A DNA stretch of 12,591 bases from JBBRHF01 sp038223055 (lineage in GTDB: Bacteria; Actinomycetota; Actinomycetes; JACCUZ01). Below the pieces are notes generated by a model. The model did not search any database. It was given only the letters and a program-made list of their open reading frames with translations, and had not been told where the DNA came from. Location of the stretch: the NCBI GenBank assembly GCA_038223055.1, contig JBBRHF010000133.1, forward strand, positions 1 to 12,591. Reading direction: 5' to 3'. Positions within the stretch are counted from its first letter, which is position 1, and each line of letters starts with the position of its first letter. A program made the translations under genes and the position numbers. Below are positions 1 through 6,757 of the stretch, one piece after another.

Positions 1-137
1 CCGGGCGGGCACTGTCGGGGGTCGGGTTGACACTCGGGCTGACACACCCCTCAAGCCCCGGGGATGGCTCCCGGTGCTCAGCAGGGGACAACGTCGATGG
101 CGAAGCGCGAGCGCGCCCAGGGCAGGAGGTGGCGGCG

Positions 138-1020
138 ATGCCGCGGTCAACGAGGTGGGTCAAGATCCGGGCGCACGCACCCGCCGTGGTGGTCAGCACC
201 GTGTTGACCTGCATGGTCGGCGTCCTGCTGCCGCCGGTGGCCGGTGGCGTGTTGTTCTACGGCGGGCTGGCCGTGGAGGTGTTGCTGCTCGCCGGGAAAG
301 GGAAGCAGTGGGTGGCCCGGATCGAGGCCGGGTCCCGGCCGCTGACCGCGGCCGAGCGGGCCGCGCTCGCCCCGACGCTGAACCTGCTGTGCCAGCGCGG
401 GCTGGGCCCGCCGCTGACCGTGCTGCGGGTCCAGCCCCACGTCCGGGCCGTCTGCGCGTGGGGCCTGGGCCGGCGCACCGGTGCTCATCTCCGCCGGGCT
501 GATCGCCGCGGCCCGCAACCGGGCGCTACCCGCCGAGGAGGTCGCCGCGGTCATCGCCCACGCCGCCGGCCCGGTCCTGGCCGGCGCCACCCGCCGCGAC
601 CCGGCCCTGCTGTTCTGGACCCTGCCCTGGCGGGCACTACGCGCCAGCGTTCACGCGGCGGTCCGCGCCGCCGGCTGCGCCCCCATGGTCGCCCTGGCGT
701 GGCGCACCCGGATCATCTACGCGCCCCTCACGATCGTGGTGAACACCCAAGACGGCTACCCGATCATCGGGATCGGCTCCGCCGCGGTCATCGTCGCGAG
801 TTACCTCATCCCCCGCTGGGAACGCGCCTGGCCCCAGCACCTGACCAAGCTCGGGGACCACCACGTGCGCCGGGTCGGCCTCGCGCCCGCCCTGGCCCAG
901 GTCATTGCTCGCCGGTCCAACACCGCGGCCACGTTCGAGCGGATCCACCAGCTCAGCGAGCCAACAACTGCGCCGGACATGCCGGCCACCCTCACCGCGC
1001 TGCACCTCGTCCACCGCTGA
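138..1020 (+). pseudogene. Frameshifted M48-peptidase-like membrane protein, zinc motif degenerate
   Basis: The start is ATG 138, with AGGAGG at 124-129 eight bases upstream. Frame one runs to about 479 (114 codons). It has two hydrophobic segments (residues 14-32 and 34-53) followed by a conserved-looking soluble part ending WGLGRRT. The same protein then continues one base out of frame from 481 as VLISAGLIAAARNR...EEVAAVIAHAAG and stops at 1020, giving about 293 residues in total. The order 'membrane hairpin, then VLIS-GL, then eelaaVIAH' matches M48 (HtpX/STE24-like) metallopeptidases. The zinc signature HExxH reads HAAGP (codons from 559), so the catalytic Glu and second His are absent. 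This member would not be a peptidase even if repaired. A C-terminal hydrophobic stretch (about 745-815) follows. I infer a decayed, non-catalytic M48-like protein of the kind carried on actinobacterial integrative elements. The break could be a sequencing error; the family assignment is moderate. Confidence 0.55.
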
Positions 1021-1251
1021 ACCTGTGGTGGCACTCGATTCGCGGAGCTCGGCGCGGTCCCACATCCGCGCGGCGTCACCGACGTCCCGGCCGCTCGGAT
1101 CGGTAGCCGCGATCACCGACCCGACGATGTGCTCCGCGATGGCCCACTCGGTATCGTGCAGGCTGGGCGAGGGTGGCCGATGCTGATGCCAGGAAGCGAC
1201 ATAGGACGGGGATATCGCGGACCCGCCGGCGTCGATCTCTCGGTCGAGCAT
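1017..1251 (-). CDS. Possible small hypothetical protein or fragment
   Basis: A minus-strand frame starts at ATG 1251 and reads MLDREIDAGG, then a helical-looking stretch (EWAIAEHIVGSVIAATDPSG, then AARMWDRAEL). It remains open past 1017, where it becomes antisense to the M48-like remnant. Only the first 78 codons or so look protein-like, and the rest is probably shadow. A GGAGG lies about 15 bases before the ATG, which is too far to be convincing. I recognise no family. It could be a chance open frame or a remnant of a helical regulator or antitoxin-like gene. The boundaries are mine: the frame itself stays open to 637. Confidence 0.2.
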
Positions 1252-1601
1252 CGCTCACCGGGAAAACCTCCCAGCCACGGACGCCCCAAACCACCGGTTG
1301 ACAACAAAGGCGAGCCGGAAGGATGCGCCTGCCATGGTGCCGGAGACAGAGACGAGCGGGCACTGGGGGTGAGGTCGCGCGGCGGCCAAGCTCCGGTCTG
1401 CCTTGGCGGCGGCCCTGACTTGTCGTTGCCCATCGACGCACGGCCAGCAAACGATCGTTACCGTCATAGCCGACAACAAGGTCTTTACAAGGACCGGCGA
1501 GGAACTCGTTGTCAGCCCCTCCACGCGTCTGTTGACCTAAAGTTGCTCGAGCAGGCAGCTAGAGGGCTTGAGGGTGAGAGGTTGTCTTTATGGGTCAAGT
1601 T
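1021..1601. other. Gene-poor stretch between two pseudogenes
   Basis: No full gene is convincing here. It holds the weak minus-strand frame at 1017-1251 and the possible transposase tail at 1439-1540, both described separately. A TTGACA hexamer occurs at 1298-1303 (plus strand) without a recognisable -10 partner. The open frames on both strands between 1113 and 1524 have no family features and unnatural composition. Confidence 0.4.
1439..1540 (+). pseudogene. Possible transposase C-terminal remnant (IS481-like)
   Basis: Frame 2 (open from 1373, TAA at 1538-1540) contains a beta-rich stretch, TIVTVIADNKVFTRTGEELV, followed by SPSTRLLT and stop. This resembles the small beta-barrel-like tail of IS481-type transposases, in which a 'vtvlIaD..vrV....GEL' pattern precedes the stop. 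Upstream codons in the same frame look random, there is no start codon with a ribosome site, and no DDE core is nearby, so at most a tail survives. The match rests on a pattern recalled by eye over about 30 residues; it could be chance. Confidence 0.25.
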
Positions 1602-3246
1602 CTACGCGATGAGCCTGTGTTTCCTGGCGAGATTGTCGATGGCGGTGTCGAGGCGGTTGAACTCGCGCCGTAGTGGGGTGTCGGGGTCGTGGGTGGCCAG
1701 GATGTCGGTCAGGCCGGGTCTGAGGAGGCGGTTGTGGACCCGGGTGAGGTACACCGCGAGACGGAAACCGCGGTCGGTGACGGTGTAGCGGTGGGTTTCG
1801 GGGATGCGTTCGATGAGTCCATGCAGGCGCAGCCGGCGCAGGTCGTAGCTCATTCTGCCTTGGGTCATGAGGCTGGGGTCGAGGCCCAGCAAGGGCGCGA
1901 GGAGCGCCCGTAGATCGGCGTTGCGGAACCCGTGGGGCAGCAGATGGAACACGACGAGCGCGGAGAGCAGGGCCTGGGTGCGGGCCGAGTCAAACGGCAG
2001 GGCGGACGCGCGTTGGCTGTTGACCACGATCGGGCTCAGCGACCGCCCGGAAGGCGTCCTGGCCGATGGTGGGGTCGCTGGTGAGACGTTCGACGTCGAG
2101 CAGACGTCGGTTGGCGGCGAAGTCGACCTGCGCCAGGGCGGGCAGGTTACACAGCCGCTTACCGATGGTGAAGTCGCGGCTGTCGTTGATGGTCGTCTCG
2201 GTGCGCAGCGCGCGCCCTTCCTTGTGGTACTGCTTGATCTTGTTGTGCTTGTAGTCCACGTGCAGGCTGGGGGTGACCCCCTCGGTCAGGACCCGGGTGC
2301 GGAACCGGCCCGGGGTCGGGTGCTTCCCGCGTCGGCGGATCCGCCGGTCGAAGACCAGCCCGACCTTGTCCGGGCGGCCCACGTCGGGGTTCTCCCGCAG
2401 GATCTCCTCGAACAGCACCCGGCCCGAGACCGGGCGGTCGAGCATCTGGGTGAGGGAGAACTCGACCTGCAACATGGAGATGTCGTAGCGGTAGCCGGCG
2501 GTCCGGTCCGCGCGGGTGAACGGGTGCGGCAGGATCGCCAGCCACTTGCGTAGCAGCGCGTCGATCTTCCCCGGGCTCAGCCGGCGGCAGATCTTCTGCA
2601 GCCGCAGGGTCCTGGCAGGACGCGAACCCGTTGTCCAGCGCGGTGAACCCGATCCCGGCTTTGGCTGCCTGGCGCTTGGCGCTTGGCACTTGGCCCACTC
2701 GTTCCCGTTCAGGCACAGCTTGGCGGTGTAGGGGAAGTAGGAGGAGAACTTGAGGAAGAACGGCCCGAAGTCCGCGTCCAGGCAGTAGAAGTAGAACTGG
2801 TTGATCACCCCGGTCGAGGACACGATCCACGGGTAGGTCGCCCCAGTGAGCGGGTTGCGGCGCTTCTCGGTGCGGAACACCCGGTTCTTCTCCTGCGCCC
2901 GCCCGACGAACAGCACCCCCTCGGTGCCCCCGGCCGCCTCGAACTTGGCAAGGTAGTCATGCGCCAGGTCGTCCTTGCGCTGACCCTTCACGAAGTCGAC
3001 CATCGCCACGTCGCTGTCACGGCAGAACCGGTGGATCGAGGCGACGAACTCCTTGCTGATCGGGTCCATCAACGCCGAGGACGCGAACGGCGCCCCCCGG
3101 TGCCCGCGGAAGAACCACACCACCCCGTTCACGTGCTGCAGCCGCGGCTGGTAGACGTTGAGGAACATCCGGTCGATGCACTCCACCTCAACCTCCAGCG
3201 TCACGTGCTCATCCAGGACATCGGTGACGCTGCGGGCTACCGTCAT
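1602..3246 (-). pseudogene. Widespread conserved protein of unknown function, broken by three frame disruptions
   Basis: The start is ATG 3246, with a GGAG just upstream (CCGGAGCTTGAG-ATG), and the stop is TAG at 1602. The reconstructed protein is about 545 residues. Recognisable blocks in order are DEHVTLEVEVECIDRMFLNV, FFRGHRGAPFASSALMDP, KGQRKDD, EGVLFVGRAQEK, RRNPLTGATYPWIV, FGPFFLKF-YFPYTAKLCLNG, ALDNGFASC, RKWLAILPHPFTRADR, DGVTPSLH-like VDYKHNKIKQYHKEGRA and ETTINDSRDF. The C-terminal ~140 residues look like a winged-helix region (YDLRRLRLHGLIERIP). From memory this is a widely distributed bacterial protein without a known function; no catalytic motif is evident to me. There are three breaks: a 7-bp tandem expansion at 2667-2694, a two-base loss near 2605 that restores the frame, and an extra base at 2031 that cuts off the C-terminal region (2027-1602). 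The first two leave a run of about 30 wrong residues between intact flanks. Confidence 0.6.
2667..2694. repeat. 7-bp tandem repeat (four units) inside the pseudogene
   Basis: The plus strand reads GCCTGGC, GCTTGGC, GCTTGGC, ACTTGGC in direct succession. On the coding (minus) strand the sense is AlaLys[insert]ArgGlnAlaAlaLys. Removing two units (14 bases) gives the expected NEWAKRQAAKAGI reading, so this is most simply a slippage expansion by two units that shifted the frame. Confidence 0.75.
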
Positions 3247-3628
3247 CTCAAGCTCCGGTCGTGGGCTGGGCCTACGAGCCACCCAACCGCCTCGAGCGGT
3301 CAAATGACGGAGATCATGTCTCTCCGTGTGACCCGCGACCGGAGCCTACAAGCCGCCACACCCGCACACACCGCTCGTCGGGCTGGGGCGAAGCCCCGTT
3401 AGGCGTCGATCAGGCCAAACGCCGGCGGCGCCTAGTGCGGGCGTGGCGGAGCACCGATCATCAGCTGGTGCTGGCCGGCGCTCCATGAGGGCCCGGGCGC
3501 TGATGGATCTAGCAACTTGCAGGGCTTTGTAACCCGGTCGTCCAGCCCAGCGGCCCGCCTGGTATCAGGCCGCAGGCCGACGTCTCGTACCCGTATCGGA
3601 TCCTCATCTCAGTCTCAGGAGGCAGGCA
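3247..3628. other. Intergenic region between divergent genes, with small hairpins
   Basis: No gene is evident. It serves as the upstream region of the minus-strand pseudogene and of the plus-strand membrane protein gene. It contains a perfect 7-bp inverted repeat ACGGAGA/TCTCCGT (3307-3313 with 3321-3327, 7-base loop), GGGGC-GAA-GCCCC (3385-3397) and GCCTG-GTAT-CAGGC (3557-3570). None is followed by a T-run on either strand, so a terminator role is not supported. I could not identify a clear promoter. Confidence 0.5.
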
Positions 3629-4240
3629 GTGGCCCTCGCAATCGGCGTTGGAGGCACCGCGATGGCGTCAGCCTCGAAGACGGGCTCCGCGATCAGGACG
3701 CGCAGCAAGACCGTGGTGTCCATCGCGGTCGGCTACGGCGTGGCCGCCGTGACCTACGGAGGTGCCCTGCTCGTGCATGGACAAGCGCCCAGCACGTACC
3801 GCATCGACAGTCAGTGGAGCGCCTTCGCCGGGCTCTTCGTGCTCGCCTTGGCGATCGAACGCGTCCTGGAGCCCTTCACCAAGTACTTGGGAATCGACAC
3901 GGAGCAAACGGAGCAGGACCGCAACGACGCGCTGGCGGAAGGCGCGGCCCAGAAGGCGGCCAACATGCAGGCCGACGTGAAGCGAGGTCGTGAACTCACC
4001 GCCATCGTGGGATGGGGAGTCGCCAGCGCCCTCGGATTCGTGTTGAGTAGCGCCCTGAACATCACCCTGATGCAGTCGATCCGCGCGCAGAACTCCGGTC
4101 AGCCCCCGTTCTGGGCGGATCTGCTCATCACCGGGCTCGTCGTCGGCGCCGGGACCAAGCCGCTACACGACCTGGTGACGAACCTGCAAAAGAGCAAGGA
4201 CGACAAGAAGGACCCGGCGGCCGTCGGCGGAACCAAGTAG
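3629..4240 (+). CDS. Small multi-TM protein of unknown function (TKPLHDL motif)
   Basis: This 203-residue protein starts at GTG 3629, with AGGAGG at 3617-3622 and a six-base spacer. ATG 3662 also has a ribosome site (GGAGG 3650-3654, seven-base spacer) and would drop 11 residues; I cannot decide between them. Hydrophobic segments lie at about 29-49, 63-82, 123-148 and 162-175. Between segments two and three is a charged, probably helical loop (residues 88-122, rich in E, Q, D and K). The last segment runs directly into GAGTKPLHDLVTNLQKSKDD, a short conserved-looking motif followed by a polar, Lys/Asp-rich tail. I have seen similar ends in uncharacterised small bacterial membrane proteins, but know no function. 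The SGNH hydrolase gene follows 128 bases downstream on the same strand, and both are intact, suggesting a functional pair. A holin-like or membrane-anchor role is possible but unproven. Confidence 0.8.
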   Translation: MALAIGVGGTAMASASKTGSAIRTRSKTVVSIAVGYGVAAVTYGGALLVHGQAPSTYRIDSQWSAFAGLFVLALAIERVLEPFTKYLGIDTEQTEQDRNDALAEGAAQKAANMQADVKRGRELTAIVGWGVASALGFVLSSALNITLMQSIRAQNSGQPPFWADLLITGLVVGAGTKPLHDLVTNLQKSKDDKKDPAAVGGTK

Positions 4241-4283
4241 GCGGAACACACCGACCGACGCAAGACGCAAGCATTTGGTTCGG

Positions 4284-4322
4284 GACCCGAGCATTGACAG
4301 TTCGGGTCTTCGCGTGCATGTT
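4284..4322 (+). promoter_or_regulatory. Candidate promoter/operator ahead of the SGNH hydrolase gene
   Basis: GACCCGA (4284-4290) and TCGGGTC (4302-4308) form a perfect 7-bp inverted repeat. Its 11-base centre contains TTGACA (4294-4299), a perfect -35 hexamer. A weak -10 candidate, CATGTT, lies 17 bases on at 4317-4322. The arrangement would suit an operator overlapping a -35 box, or an RNA hairpin if transcription comes through from the upstream gene. The weak -10 keeps confidence low. Confidence 0.35.
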
Positions 4323-4368
4323 CACGGAAGGCAAAGGGAGTTGTTGTCGTCGTGCTTGGAGGGGGTTG

Positions 4369-5988
4369 GTGAGTGACATGACGCGCGACGATGACGCGTT
4401 GGTCCCGCAGGACACGCCTGAGGAGGTCAAGGCGCAGGCGCTCAAGGCTGCTCGGGTGCCTGTCTTCGACCCGACTCTGGGCAAGAAGAGTCCCTCGTCG
4501 GGGACGGGCGACCCACCACATCGACTGGTGGTGATCGGGGACTCGCTGTCCCATGGGTTCCAAAGCGGAGCCGTGTTCAACACGGACCTCTCCTACGCGG
4601 CAATCATCGCTTACGAGCTTGGGTGGCTCGGACAGTTCCGGTATCCGCGCTATCCCGGGCGGGGCGGTCTTCCGTTGAATATCGAGTTGCTACTCAGAGA
4701 CCTCGAGAGCCGGTTCGGCTCAAGTGTGAGTTTCTGGGAGCTTCCGATGGCCCTGTTTCGTGCCCGCGAGTTCATGGACGGTGTCGAGGATTACTGGGAG
4801 CGTGGGGCCGGTAGAGACGCGCCAAGCATCTCCTCGTACAACCATGCGCTCGCCGTCTACGGCTGGGACCTGCGCGACGCGTTGAGCAGGACAGCGGCCA
4901 GCTGCGAAGCGGCGATCAAGAAGCCCAAGGACGACCTCGTGATGCAGGTGGTCGAGAACAACAGCGAGCGGGCGGCCCTGCGCGTCTACCCCCACTGGGA
5001 TGCCGCGACCAAGAAGATGACTCTGTTCCGGGCGGCAGCAGAACTCGGCAAGGACTTGGGGCCCGCGACCGATTGCGGCATCGAGACCCTCGTAGTGTTC
5101 CTGGGCGCCAACAATGCGCTTCAGACCGTGACCGATCTGAGGGTCGATTGGACCACCGATGCGGACTACGCCAATTTGAGCAAGAAGGGCGCGTTCACCG
5201 TCTGGACCCCGAAGCACTTCAAGGCTGAGTTCGACCAGGTCGTCGCCGCGGTCCGCGCCATCAATGCCCGCCACGTCATCTGGTGCACTGTCCCGCACGT
5301 CACGATCGCCCCGATCGCCCGAGGTATCGGGGACAAGGTCGAGCCCGGCTCGCGCTACTTCCCCTACTACGCGCGGCCCTGGGTGAAGGACACAGACTTC
5401 AGTGCGAGCCAGGACAGGCACATCACCGGGCGCCAGGCGCGGGCGGTCGACTGCGCCGTCGACATGTACAACGAAGCAATCCAGCAAGCCGTCGAACAGG
5501 CCCGCAGTGCAAACGGAAACCGTCGCGACTGGTACCTGCTGGACGTCGCTGGGCTGCTGGACCGGTTGGCCGCCCGCAGATACATCAACGATCCCAACGC
5601 CCGACCCGAGTGGTGGACGCCCTACCCCTTGCCGGCCGCGGTCAAGTCTCTCGACCCGGTCCCGGACTCGCGGTTCCTGACCGGAGACGGCAACGGCGGC
5701 AGGGCCACCGGCGGGCTGTTCTCCCTCGACGGGGTGCATCCGACGACCGTCGGGTACGGCCTCATCGCCCAAGAGATGATCAACATCATGCGTCTGGCGG
5801 GAGTCGAGTTTCGGCACGAGAACGGTCAGCCGCGGGCCGATCCGGTGACCGTGGACTTCGGACGACTGATCTCGCGAGACACCCTGATCCGCCAGCCACC
5901 ACAAAACCTCAAACCTGGCCTCGATGTGATCGGGTGGGCCGACGAGACGCTCGACTGGGTACGCCGCACATTGACGTTCAACACATGA
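4369..5988 (+). CDS. SGNH/GDSL-family hydrolase (large, without a visible signal peptide)
   Basis: I start this 539-residue protein at GTG 4369 because GGAGG (4358-4362) lies six bases upstream; ATG 4378 is the alternative. Catalytic blocks of the SGNH superfamily are all present: block I IGDSLSHG with nucleophile Ser59, block III FLGANNA (Gly246, Asn248 or Asn249) and block V DGVHPTTVGYGLIA (Asp454, His457). Such enzymes cleave ester bonds in lipids, acylated sugars or similar substrates; the substrate here is unknown. The N-terminus is hydrophilic and acidic, with no signal peptide or TM segment, so the enzyme is predicted to be cytoplasmic. At 539 residues it is much longer than a minimal SGNH domain (about 200-250). 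The extra length lies mostly between blocks I and III, including RYPGRGGLPLNIE and a helical insert at about 120-220. It follows the membrane-protein gene by 128 bases and probably acts with it at the inner membrane (inference). Confidence 0.85.
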   Translation: MSDMTRDDDALVPQDTPEEVKAQALKAARVPVFDPTLGKKSPSSGTGDPPHRLVVIGDSLSHGFQSGAVFNTDLSYAAIIAYELGWLGQFRYPRYPGRGGLPLNIELLLRDLESRFGSSVSFWELPMALFRAREFMDGVEDYWERGAGRDAPSISSYNHALAVYGWDLRDALSRTAASCEAAIKKPKDDLVMQVVENNSERAALRVYPHWDAATKKMTLFRAAAELGKDLGPATDCGIETLVVFLGANNALQTVTDLRVDWTTDADYANLSKKGAFTVWTPKHFKAEFDQVVAAVRAINARHVIWCTVPHVTIAPIARGIGDKVEPGSRYFPYYARPWVKDTDFSASQDRHITGRQARAVDCAVDMYNEAIQQAVEQARSANGNRRDWYLLDVAGLLDRLAARRYINDPNARPEWWTPYPLPAAVKSLDPVPDSRFLTGDGNGGRATGGLFSLDGVHPTTVGYGLIAQEMINIMRLAGVEFRHENGQPRADPVTVDFGRLISRDTLIRQPPQNLKPGLDVIGWADETLDWVRRTLTFNT

Positions 5989-6757
5989 CCACGCGCCCCC
6001 CCAGCAAGCGAAGCCAGGGCAGCGCATGTCCCGCGAAGGATTGACCAACCCGGCGCGGCCGTCCTCGAGCAACCCACCCCGCCGAGCCGTCGCTCTACAA
6101 CATGGAGGCAGCGTCCACAGAGAGGGAGTTACATACACCGAAAGCACTCAACTGGCCGGCATGCTAGCGCCGCCGTCGGGGGCCCGTACATCCGCGCAAG
6201 ACCGGGCCGATTCGCGGCCGCATAGCTCGAGGCGGAGGTGTTCTGCGATTTCAGCGGTGACGTCCGCGGCCGCCTCCGCAGCCTAGCTAGGGCACCCGCG
6301 CCCGAGAACGATCGGCCTCGCCACGGCCGAGTTCCGCATCCGGCGCGTCGGGCCGCCGGGCACCGCCTGCAGAATCTGCCCGTGGTTTGCCCGTGGAGAC
6401 TGAGTAACAGCCAGATTCCACTGGACGGACCGAGACACGTCGGGAGCCTTGTCGACACGAGGTCTCCGCAGGTCACGTGCCGTTTCCGCTGCTCAGTCGC
6501 TTCCCGCCCCGACGATCACGACCGCCGATGGTCCTCATTTGGGAACCGCTTGGCCTGCCACGCGTCAAGGCGCCTGGTCCGCGCCGGGCGATGCCCGGAA
6601 CGCGAGGCCGCGACCACGGCTGAACACCCTGCGATGCCCGCGAGTGGAACGCGTATCCCTCGCTCCCTCGCAAGCTCAGGTATGTCGCCGTCAGATCAAC
6701 GGCGTCAGTCGGCCTACGTACGCCGGGAGCCGCAACCGTAGTCGTAGGAACGATCGC
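5989..6757. other. Gene-poor stretch between the SGNH hydrolase and integrase genes
   Basis: About 770 bases hold no gene I can support. The open frames on both strands look random. Two short pieces look protein-like but lack starts. On the plus strand, 6287-6403 reads AEFRIRRVGPPGT, then CRICPWFARGD and stop. On the minus strand, about 6285-6160 reads AEAAADVTAEIAEHLRLEL, then a stop near 6160. They may be remnants of decayed cargo genes. No hairpin with a T-run is seen after either flanking gene, and no copy of the tRNA 3' end occurs here. Confidence 0.4.

Noticed and set aside
27..137. Upstream extension of the M48-like gene to TTG 27
   Set aside because: A strong AGGAGG sits before ATG 138, where the membrane segments begin. 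The 27-32 TTGACA could be a -35 box but lacks a -10.
470..490. Programmed frameshift in the M48-like gene
   Set aside because: No slippery heptamer or downstream pseudoknot was recognised, and the neighbouring gene is also broken, so decay is simpler.
3307..3327. ACGGAGA/TCTCCGT hairpin as a terminator
   Set aside because: No T-run follows, and it lies upstream of the starts of both flanking genes, so a terminator has no obvious gene to serve.
4720..6147. A 475-codon minus-strand frame antisense to the SGNH hydrolase
   Set aside because: The plus strand carries all SGNH catalytic blocks; this frame has no recognisable motif.
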